From JAPOPJ01 sp964538885 (GTDB lineage: Archaea > Thermoproteota > Nitrososphaeria > Nitrososphaerales > Nitrosopumilaceae): a stretch of DNA of 8,889 nt. The notes beneath the pieces are model-generated. The model was not told where the DNA came from. It saw only the letters and a list, made by a program, of their open reading frames with translations, and searched no databases. Made by a program: the position numbers and the translations under genes. The first letter of the stretch is position 1. Each line of letters begins with the position of its first letter. Location: contig CAZIHR010000069.1 of the NCBI GenBank assembly GCA_964538885.1, forward strand, positions 1 through 8,889, read 5' to 3'. Positions 1 to 5,925 of the stretch are shown here, piece by piece.

Positions 1-2
1 AA

Positions 3-62
3 CTCAAGATGATTCTATACAACAAGTGGAGGGACGAGTCGATCGCGCGGGAGGCGAGGTGA
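3..62 (+). CDS. Possible C-terminal tail of a gene entering from the left edge
   Basis: Frame 3 is open from the first base and ends at TGA 60-62, giving a tail that ends in NKWRDESIAREAR, with charged residues and codon use (AAC, AAG, GAC, GAG) like the other genes here. Frame 2 is also open, to TGA 68-70, so the frame choice is uncertain. The fragment is too short to assign a family and may not be coding. Confidence 0.2.
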   Translation, partial: LKMILYNKWRDESIAREAR

Positions 63-70
63 CACCATGA

Positions 71-262
71 CGACATGACATCCATGTCGCCGTCTGATGG
101 GTACTTGGTAGCACATAGATGGCGAATTAGGAAACACAGTACATTCTAGCAAAAGAATTTCAGTTGAGTATGTGTTTGCACATGTCAAAAATTGGAAGAT
201 TATATTTGGAAGATATGAAGGTACATGTACGAGCGGCAAACGTGACAGCCCACGGGTAACAA
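71..262. other. Gene-poor region downstream of the minus-strand operon
   Basis: No convincing gene was found on either strand. It contains a perfect 7-bp inverted repeat, CGACATG 71-77 and CATGTCG 83-89, with a 5-base loop, and a 10-bp palindrome GTACATGTAC at 221-230. On the minus strand, the direction of the neighbouring operon, a run of five T (187-191) could act as a weak archaeal terminator. Open frames seen here have no recognisable features and overlap on opposite strands. Confidence 0.4.
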
Positions 263-679
263 TTAGATTTGTGCTGGATACACGTAGTCGTTTTCAACTA
301 TCTTCGATAATTCGTGTAATACATCATCGTCATTTGTGTATCCCCAGATGCCAGCATGAGATGGATAGTCTTCTTGCTGCAAGTCTTTGATAGATAATAT
401 TATATCAAATTCTTTCTTGATTATACTCTTGGTATCCTTCACGTTCAAAACAGCAAATCGCTCTCTCTTAGTGGTCGAGCGATGCTTGAGAAGCTCTTTG
501 CGCATACACGCCAGATTCTCTTCCATACTTGACATTCCAAAATACTCTAGCCAGTTGACAGACAAATACTCTTCATTAACGCGGAGTTAAGCCGCAGGTA
601 ATGGGGTTCCATCTGTATCCATATGGTTTCTTTTGCAGTGTCTTGTAACGTGCCCATCATCACGAATTTCTTCGGTCAT
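263..679 (-). pseudogene. Third gene of the trio, interrupted by an in-frame TAA
   Basis: The minus strand reads from ATG at 679-677, which overlaps the TGA of the upstream gene as ATGA. It encodes MTEEIRDDGHVTRHCKRNHM and ten more residues, then meets TAA at 589-587. The same frame then continues unbroken (LRVNEEYLSVNWLEYFG, later YPSHAGIWGY and NDDDVLHELSKIV) to TAA 265-263. The full frame is 137 sense codons plus the internal stop. The downstream part could be expressed alone from a TTG at 565 (100 residues), but the same frame and the ATGA overlap make one interrupted gene the better reading. From memory, small uncharacterised prokaryotic proteins share an Arg/His-rich start, an LSVN-type core and a PSHAGI motif near the C-terminus. 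The function is unknown. A sequencing substitution could also explain the stop; an indel could not, because the frame is kept. Confidence 0.7.
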
Positions 680-1269
680 GTAGCTTCCAATTCATGCACA
701 AAGTCACTTATACACCACATGACGCGATTCAGAGGCATCTCTCCGCTAATTTTCCGTCTACGGCCCTCCTGTGTACGTTGATTATACAAAACAGAAAACG
801 TAACGTCACTCGATTTTTGAAAATTTATAACCAGCGATCCAAAGTGGGGTAACCGCCAGACTGCTTGTACAAATCCTTTCAAGGTTATTCCAATCTGTGG
901 AGCTGGAAGCCGCCTGTGCAACGTAAACCTAGCAAAATTTTGCAGTGATTGAAATTCTATATTCTCGTTGTCTTCGTCCTCCTCTACTACCTCCTGTAGA
1001 TATCTCAATCTTTCTGCGATTTCACTAAAATCGTGTGAGTTTAACACATTAATTATATCCTCTACAGTTTTGGCGTTTTCAATTCCTTTTGATCGAATAG
1101 CGCGTCGCATGAGTCGTTGGATATTTGCTCTCTCTGGCGTCCAAGGAGTATTTTCGTCGGATTCAATACTGAATTCAGATCGAGTAACATGGGTGTGTTC
1201 AGACATATGCTCCGATATCCACGAATCTTTCATCCCATATTCGGACAAGTCGCTCTCCCACTCTTTCAT
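676..1269 (-). CDS. Uncharacterised trio protein 2 (197 aa, acidic linker, C-terminal strand-rich domain)
   Basis: The function is not recognised. The ATG at 1269 overlaps the TGA of the upstream gene (ATGA), and its own TGA overlaps the ATG of the downstream gene, so translation of all three is probably coupled. Residues 1-45 are polar and acidic; 46-92 are predicted mainly helical with many Arg and Glu; 94-105 form an acidic stretch (VVEEDEDNENIE). From about 121 the protein becomes strand-rich: LPAPQIGITLKGFVQAVW, a hydrophobic strand SLVINF near 145-150, and a turn around SGEMPL at 175-180. The pattern Pro-x-Ile-x-x-Thr, then Gly-x-Val-x-x-x-Trp, recalls small bacterial and archaeal domains of unknown role that lie beside homologues of the third gene; this is from memory and untested. 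No signal peptide or membrane segment is visible, so it is probably cytoplasmic. Confidence 0.75.
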   Translation of the reverse strand: MKEWESDLSEYGMKDSWISEHMSEHTHVTRSEFSIESDENTPWTPERANIQRLMRRAIRSKGIENAKTVEDIINVLNSHDFSEIAERLRYLQEVVEEDEDNENIEFQSLQNFARFTLHRRLPAPQIGITLKGFVQAVWRLPHFGSLVINFQKSSDVTFSVLYNQRTQEGRRRKISGEMPLNRVMWCISDFVHELEAT

Positions 1270-1883
1270 ATTACTTCACTTCCGAACTTTTCATGTATGT
1301 CTGATATCTCTCCTTTTAGGGCCTCTATGTTTTTGTTTAGTAAATCTGCAAATCGTTCCGCTTCTTCCAAGTTCATTTGAAAGTTGACAGATTTGTTATT
1401 TCCACGGGAATCATAAATAGGTATATCCATTACAAGTGATGGAACCATTCTAATAATCTTGCCTTTCTTCGAAATAGGTCTAAATTCGGTAGTGATGAAA
1501 TATTTGTCCTTGCTTGTGTTCACGCACATGTGTCCAAACACTTCAAGGTTATTGGCGTTCATATTGATCGTAATCTTACCAATATCTATCTTGTCATGTA
1601 TCTCTTTCACGACATCTTTTAACGTATTCTTCTCCTCATCTGTTAGATTACTGGTACTGTCAATAAATCTGATAAAACGTCTCGGATCGTCTTTGCACAG
1701 TACAATATTATAAAATACTACCATAACCGTGCTAACGCTTGTGTCAGTGTCGGCGAGAATGTCTTTGAGCCCTGCAATATCCGATTGGATGATAATGTTC
1801 TCGTCAACAAGATCGGCAATCTTAAATAACAACTCTCTAGGAAGCTTGCCTACTTCTCTCAAGTCATCCTGATGCCGTCTCAT
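1266..1883 (-). CDS. Uncharacterised trio protein 1 (205 aa, helical N-terminus, strand-rich C-terminus)
   Basis: This is the first gene of the minus-strand trio. The ATG at 1883 is chosen because a TATA box lies 24 bases upstream, implying a leaderless mRNA. Residues 10-100 look mostly helical (ELLFKIADLVDE, LTDEEKNTLKDVVKEIHDKI). Residues 104-170 look strand-rich (KITINMN, KYFITTEFRPI, SLVMDIPIYD). The end, FQMNLEEAERFADLLNKNIEAL (two pieces around residues 168-189), looks like one long amphipathic helix. A helical N-terminal half, a strand sheet and a closing helix resemble the COMM-domain layout in outline only; no family is assigned. No membrane or signal segment is seen. The family and function are unknown; that it is a real gene is well supported by length, codon use and operon structure. 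Confidence 0.78.
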   Translation of the reverse strand: MRRHQDDLREVGKLPRELLFKIADLVDENIIIQSDIAGLKDILADTDTSVSTVMVVFYNIVLCKDDPRRFIRFIDSTSNLTDEEKNTLKDVVKEIHDKIDIGKITINMNANNLEVFGHMCVNTSKDKYFITTEFRPISKKGKIIRMVPSLVMDIPIYDSRGNNKSVNFQMNLEEAERFADLLNKNIEALKGEISDIHEKFGSEVI

Positions 1884-1900
1884 GTATGATATTTCATAAT

Positions 1901-1910
1901 ATTCTATAAA
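1901..1910 (-). promoter_or_regulatory. TATA box of the trio operon
   Basis: The minus strand reads TTTATAGAAT, centred about 24 bases before the ATG at 1883. In archaea transcription usually starts about 25 bases downstream of the TATA centre, which would put the start at or next to the ATG and give a leaderless transcript. The decayed insertion sequence begins some 50 bases further upstream and leaves the box intact. Confidence 0.5.
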
Positions 1911-1961
1911 AGATGTTCGAATATTTTAATCAGCGCATATAATTCAAAAATTATCTATGTA

Positions 1962-1984
1962 TGTTGTACCGAAATCATTTCGCC
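1962..1984 (+). repeat. Left terminal inverted repeat of the insertion sequence
   Basis: It starts TGTTGTACCG and includes CGAAATCATTTCG at 1970-1982. Its reverse complement aligns with 2977-2999 at 19 of 23 bases; the differences are G/A or C/T. Confidence 0.6.
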
Positions 1985-2008
1985 GCACCTTTAGGAAGAT
2001 AGTAAAGG

Positions 2009-2977
2009 ATTACTTTAGGCTGTACCGATCAGCAAAAAAGACAAGTCAGGCTTGCCGAAAAGCAGATCAGGTACGTAGTATCCCAGTGCCAGAGGGCAAG
2101 ATCCACGGCAGAGATTGCAACGAAACTCGGTGTGACTAGGAGGCGCATCTAGCAGCTATGGGCAGAGTTTCGGCGTACCGGCACGTATCACGCACAACGT
2201 GACCCGGGTCGGAGACAGGTCCTGCCCACATCAGAGGAGACACAGGCTGTGCTAGACGCTCATGCAAAAGAACCAGTGGGAGTGGTACGATTGACCGCAC
2301 ACCTGCAGGAAAACCACAATACAAGCCATAGACGCGTATACCGCATCATGAAGGAAAATGGCCTAGTCATCCGCTCGGAGGCCAAGTCAAGGCGCCGAAA
2401 GTGGGTGAGGTTCGAACGCAAATACTCAAACGCCATGTGGCACGTCGACTGGCATGAAATGAAGGATCCGAGGTTTCGGGGCCTTGAACTAGTCACGTAC
2501 CTTGATGACGCCTCCCGATGCGTGGTAGCAGCGCGAATCTTCACCGAGGCCACCTCTGAGAACACCGTGACAGTACTTAGGGAGGCAGTAAAGCGATTCG
2601 GCACGCCTGCAACCATACTGTCTGACAATGGCTCGTGCTTTGTAGGCAGAAGGGGCCGCAGGACGCCCACAAAATCCTGGCGGCCCACTGCCTTTGAGGT
2701 AGAGCTTCTGGACATGGGGATTGAGCTGATAAACTCTAGGCCGTACCACCCGCAGACCAACGATAATCTGGAACGATTTCACAAGAGCATCGAAGATGAG
2801 ATATTCCACTACGAGAGCCTGTCTGCGTACGTCAAATACTATAACGAGCGAAGGCTGCACTTCTCCCTTGACATCCGTAACCGCCAGACGCCCCTGATGG
2901 CGTTCTCGGACAAAAAGACCACCAAAGCGATCAGGAAAAACAACCCAAAATGGGTGGAGGAGGACCTACATGACTAG
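2009..2977 (+). pseudogene. DDE (rve-type) transposase with a TAG in the helix-turn-helix region
   Basis: One frame runs from after TAA 2003-2005 to TAG 2975-2977, broken only by TAG at 2150-2152. Before the break it reads QIRYVVSQCQRARSTAEIA then TKLGVTRRRI, a helix-turn-helix typical of transposases; after it, QLWAEFRRTG. No ATG or GTG start is present at the 5' end; an ATT at 2009 may be a decayed start. The catalytic core is complete: first Asp in MWHVDWHE, second Asp in LSDNGS, and Glu in PQTNDNLERFHK. The C-terminus has YYNERRLHFSLD, usual for integrase-core transposases. The part from GTG 2249 (242 residues) is uninterrupted but lacks the DNA-binding N-terminus, so autonomous transposition is unlikely. 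It is assigned to an IS481/IS3-like rve group from motifs only. Confidence 0.8.
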
Positions 2978-2999
2978 GCGAAATAATTTCGATATAATA
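2977..2999 (-). repeat. Right terminal inverted repeat of the insertion sequence
   Basis: It starts inside the transposase stop codon and contains CGAAATAATTTCG at 2979-2991. It pairs with the left repeat at 19 of 23 bases. Confidence 0.6.
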
Positions 3000-3386
3000 C
3001 AGTACTGTGGCGCACGGACTAGAAATAAATACACGATGTAAAGTACGACGGGCGCTAGTTCCTGTGCTACGAGGACGACGCGTCTAGGTTCGTGACTAGG
3101 TACGGGATCTTTGAGAACATCGCCACAAACGCCCTCAGGGTGCCTGATGAGGCCATCATGAACCACGGCAGGCCGCCGTCAATCATGACGGATCACGGCG
3201 CGTAGTTCTACGTGAACAAGAAGGGATCCGGAGGCAGAGCAGGTTCGAGAGGGGGTTAGTCAAGCTCGGCATATTCAAGATACTCGCGGGCCTAGGGCAT
3301 CAGCAGAGGTGTTTGAGAGAAAAACGGCGCCCAGGGGGGAAAGGATCATAGATGAGCAGACGGGTAAGAAGTACGATGCAAGATAG
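2987..3386 (+). pseudogene. Heavily degraded transposase remnant (rve catalytic region)
   Basis: In one frame it reads WRTD, stop (TAG 3020-3022), K, stop (TAA 3026-3028), IHDVKYDGR, stop (TAG 3056-3058), FLCYEDDASRFVTRYGIF, then later NHGRPPSIMTDHGA, stop (TAG 3203-3205), FYVNKKG. A +1 shift near 3240 then gives RFERGLVKLGIFKILAGLGHQQ, the region before the catalytic Glu, of which only a damaged trace remains. Intact relatives typically read WHTDYK, YLDDASRF, TDHGSQF and HPQTNGKLER at these places. It abuts the first insertion sequence and represents a second, older element lacking its N-terminal half. The final stretch to TAG 3384-3386 (IIDEQTGKKYDAR) may not belong to it. Confidence 0.72.
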
Positions 3387-3436
3387 GGATGGGGGAACGA
3401 CTTTTTGGATACCACACATGATTCCACGACTCCTCA

Positions 3437-3446
3437 AAATTTAAAA
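3437..3446 (+). promoter_or_regulatory. TATA-like box before the modification methyltransferase
   Basis: The AT-rich stretch AAATTTAAAA is centred about 27 bases before the ATG at 3469, the spacing expected for a leaderless or very short-leader archaeal transcript. A second AT run (TATAATAC, 3461-3468) lies directly against the ATG and is too close to act as the TATA box. Confidence 0.4.
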
Positions 3447-3468
3447 CAGTTACAGTAAAGTATAATAC

Positions 3469-4617
3469 ATGAAGGTACAGCCCAGGTTGATTAGGCAGTT
3501 GTGCTGGACGGAAAAGGATCTGCCGCAGAAGATAAGAACCAAGCATGTCCACAGCCTGCATCCGTATTTAGGTAAATTCGTACCCCAGTTGGTAGACTAT
3601 TTCTTAAAGCGTGACATGAAAAGATCCGATCTGATTTGCGATCCGTTTATGGGCTCAGGGACGACCTTGGTGGAGTCCAACGTCAACGGTATCCCATCCA
3701 TCGGATTCGACATAAGCGAATTCAACGCAATGCTGTGCAGTGTCAAGACAAAAAAGTATGATGTAATGCATCTACAAAAAACAGTAGATGCGATACTAGG
3801 ACAAACGCTTGCAGTAACCTCAAAATCGTCCCTAGACGACTATATGCCCAAAAGGACCCAAATCGAGATTGAAAAGACCAATTCTGAATATCTAAAGACG
3901 TGGTATCATCCCGAAGCACTGCATCCACTACTGGTATTCAAGAGCTTGATTCCTAGCTATGAACATCAGGATGTACTGAAAATAATCCTCTCTAGATCAG
4001 CGAGATCTTCTAGACTGATTGCCCACTACGAGGTGGATTTCCCAAAAAAACCGTACGCTGAAGACTATTTCTGCCTCAAACACGACAGGATATGTCATCC
4101 CACAAAGAACAGTAAAGCATTTCTAAAGAGATACTGTAAGGATGTAGTCAAAAGGATATCAGAGTTTCAGCACATACGCCAGAACGTCTACACAAAGCCC
4201 ATGCACGACGACTCTAGCACATTTGACTTTTCCAATATCAAAATCAGCCATGTTTTTACTTCTCCACCTTACATCGGCTTGATTGATTACCATGACCAAC
4301 ACAAATACGCCTACGAGCTTTTGGATCTTGAGGATAATAGTCGCTTAGAGATAGGGCGTAAGAAAGATGGTGCGAGTCAAAAAGCCATTACAAACTACAA
4401 AAGAGGAATAAGCAAGACCATCAAAAACATCCACGAGTCCTCCTTTGATAAAAACAGCAGGTTCATCATAGTGGTCAATGACAAGCTAGATCTGTACGAA
4501 GATATAGTGTCAGACGGAGGATTGACAATAAAGAAGAGACTTGTACGCGAGGTGAATCGCAGATCTGGCCGCCGTGCGAATAACTTTAATGAAGACATAT
4601 TGATCTGTGGATTATGA
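3469..4617 (+). CDS. DNA amino-methyltransferase (N4-cytosine or N6-adenine) of a type II R-M system
   Basis: It transfers a methyl group from S-adenosylmethionine to DNA and should protect host sites from the nuclease encoded next. The SAM-binding motif I is DPFMGSGTT at residues 58-66, preceded by HPYLGKFVPQLVDYF (31-45, motif X-like) and followed by GFDIS (79-83, motif II acidic residue). The catalytic motif IV is TSPPY at 264-268, about 200 residues after motif I; the region between probably holds the target recognition part. A SPPY catalytic motif is more usual for N4-cytosine enzymes, but N6-adenine cannot be excluded. RRSGRR near the C-terminus is also typical of such enzymes. The 382-residue frame is complete. 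The stop overlaps the nuclease start (ATGA), so the two are co-transcribed. Transposase relics lie on both sides of the pair. Confidence 0.9.
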   Translation: MKVQPRLIRQLCWTEKDLPQKIRTKHVHSLHPYLGKFVPQLVDYFLKRDMKRSDLICDPFMGSGTTLVESNVNGIPSIGFDISEFNAMLCSVKTKKYDVMHLQKTVDAILGQTLAVTSKSSLDDYMPKRTQIEIEKTNSEYLKTWYHPEALHPLLVFKSLIPSYEHQDVLKIILSRSARSSRLIAHYEVDFPKKPYAEDYFCLKHDRICHPTKNSKAFLKRYCKDVVKRISEFQHIRQNVYTKPMHDDSSTFDFSNIKISHVFTSPPYIGLIDYHDQHKYAYELLDLEDNSRLEIGRKKDGASQKAITNYKRGISKTIKNIHESSFDKNSRFIIVVNDKLDLYEDIVSDGGLTIKKRLVREVNRRSGRRANNFNEDILICGL

Positions 4618-5408
4618 CTCTCAGCAAGTCTGTAGTAGATCAAATAGAGTCAGACATGTGCAAATGGTTGGATGCCATGCTAGAGAAAAAGAAATCAGAG
4701 TATGAAAGAGGCGATGTAGAATATGAGGCGCAAATAAAACCGTTCCATAAAGCTCTTTTACCAAAGTCAGTAGCCAGAATGTCCAACTTTGAGCGCTCAT
4801 TTTCTACCATTTTGGGAACGGCTCACGAGCGCCATTCTCAAATAATTGCAAAGTCCAAATTTGCCAAGACCGAGCGGCAGTACAAAGTAGAGGGAAACAT
4901 GTTCGAATCAGTAGATACCGAGATCAGCGATGAGATAGGACGCATAAACAAGAGTCACGTATTTCCCAACTATTTTGAGGTGGTGGATAGAATAGTCCGC
5001 ATGGAAGAGCAGGGTTCTGGTAAACTGGTGAGTAGATCCGTGACTTCAGATCTATACCTGAAAAGCCATGATGGTGAAGAGATGTTTTTTGAGATAAAAA
5101 CTCCCCAGCCAAACAAAGAGCAGTGTTTAAACATCACCAGAAAACACTTGTGGATTCACGCCATACGAAAGATCGCACAACCTAGGATCAAGACATATTT
5201 TGCCATTACCTACAACCCATATGGAGAAGGAAATGAATACAAGTACAGCATTGCGACAAAGCATCTTGACATTAAGCGGCAGACCATCATCGGAAAACGA
5301 TACTGGGATTTTTTGGGAGGAGAGGGAACATATGAGGAGATATTAGAGATATATCGCAGGGTTGGAGTGACAAAAACAAAGGAAATCAGTAAAATATTAG
5401 AAATTTAA
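4614..5408 (+). CDS. Type II restriction endonuclease, probable TdeIII/MjaII-like family
   Basis: It probably cleaves DNA at the site methylated by the upstream enzyme. The ATG is inside the methyltransferase stop (ATGA overlap), the usual tight restriction-modification arrangement. Of 264 residues, 55-92 hold MSNFERSFSTILG followed by a Lys/Arg-rich helical stretch (KFAKTERQY), and 145-168 hold the likely PD-(D/E)XK core: Asp in SDLYL (D146), then FFEIKTPQPNK with E160 and K162. The FEIKTPxPNK pattern with an N-terminal SFSTxLG-type motif recalls the TdeIII/MjaII family, whose known members cut GGNCC; both the family and the site are inferred from memory. The frame is intact. No separate controller gene is present between or before the two genes. 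Confidence 0.8.
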   Translation: MTLSKSVVDQIESDMCKWLDAMLEKKKSEYERGDVEYEAQIKPFHKALLPKSVARMSNFERSFSTILGTAHERHSQIIAKSKFAKTERQYKVEGNMFESVDTEISDEIGRINKSHVFPNYFEVVDRIVRMEEQGSGKLVSRSVTSDLYLKSHDGEEMFFEIKTPQPNKEQCLNITRKHLWIHAIRKIAQPRIKTYFAITYNPYGEGNEYKYSIATKHLDIKRQTIIGKRYWDFLGGEGTYEEILEIYRRVGVTKTKEISKILEI

Positions 5409-5925
5409 CTTGAGAAGACTTGGCCGCACCAACCTAGCCAAGACCGACATTCTATCGGATCGTGATTTGACCCAAACACCCATCTGCAGATTTATTACAA
5501 CTTTGTGCACCTGCACCGTGACCTTGGCGGCAGGACACCGGGCGAGGTGGTGGGAATCCACATGCGGGAGAACTGCAGATAGAAGACACTCATTCAGGTA
5601 GTGGCTAAAGCTGATGCCTCTCAAGTCACCAGCCTGCCAGAAAATTTCAGGTTATGATAACTTGCCGGTCCCAGTGGGCAAACGACTTTTAACATTGCTC
5701 AGTTATCTCGGTTATGTTGTGAGGATTTTATGGATTTACTAGAAAGATGTGTGGAAATGGTCACTACCAGAACCAAGATGACACACTGCGACAAACATGA
5801 TTTATTCTACATGGTAGCTATATCATATCAATTACATTTGCTACATTTTTTGGAGTTTGGGCTGCAGGTAAGTTTAGCGGCGTGTAATGATTTACGAGTG
5901 TTAATATACAGATACAACGATCTTG
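5409..5925. other. Gene-poor region between the R-M pair and the minus-strand methyltransferase
   Basis: This 517-base gap contains the transposase relic at 5466-5657. The remainder shows no recognisable gene. An open frame at 5730-5993 (+) would overlap the 3' end of the opposite gene by 68 bases and has no recognisable domain. No strong hairpin-plus-T terminator was seen for the restriction-modification transcript. Confidence 0.5.
5466..5657 (+). pseudogene. C-terminal remnant of a transposase (IS6-like or related DDE type)
   Basis: The frame reads IYYNFVHLHRDLGGRTPGEV then VGIHMRENCR, TAG at 5580-5582, then KTLIQVVAKADAS and on to TGA 5655-5657. YNFVRPHxxLGGxTPAExxGI is a familiar C-terminal signature of IS6-like and related archaeal transposases, often followed by GENxWxTLI, so the TAG probably replaced the conserved Trp or its neighbour. 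A TGA at 5463-5465 closes the frame upstream. No catalytic residue remains and no terminal repeats were found. It is of a different type from the two relics at 1962-3386. With those it brackets the restriction-modification pair. Confidence 0.7.

Larger units (their letters stand above)
1962..2999. mobile_element. Decayed insertion sequence, about 1.04 kb
   Basis: The element is defined by 23-bp imperfect terminal inverted repeats (1962-1984 and 2977-2999) that match at 19 of 23 positions. Both contain the 13-base near-palindrome CGAAAT-N-ATTTCG. All four mismatches are transitions. The left end begins TGT, as is common for IS481-like elements. The right repeat overlaps the last base of the transposase stop codon. 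Between the repeats lies one transposase pseudogene reading left to right. No target-site duplication is obvious in the flanking bases. The length fits a single-gene IS481/IS3-like element; the exact family is not certain. Confidence 0.6.

Noticed and set aside
1957..2139. 60-codon open frame at the left end of the insertion sequence
   Set aside because: It lies across the left inverted repeat and in a different frame from the transposase helix-turn-helix, which is clearly readable in its own frame.
2150..5582. Several in-frame TAG codons (2150, 3020, 3056, 3203, 5580), raising the idea of TAG recoding such as pyrrolysine
   Set aside because: They fall only in transposase relics, together with a TAA and a frameshift, at places where relatives have ordinary residues. 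The intact genes here end in TGA or TAA and contain no internal TAG. Decay explains it better.
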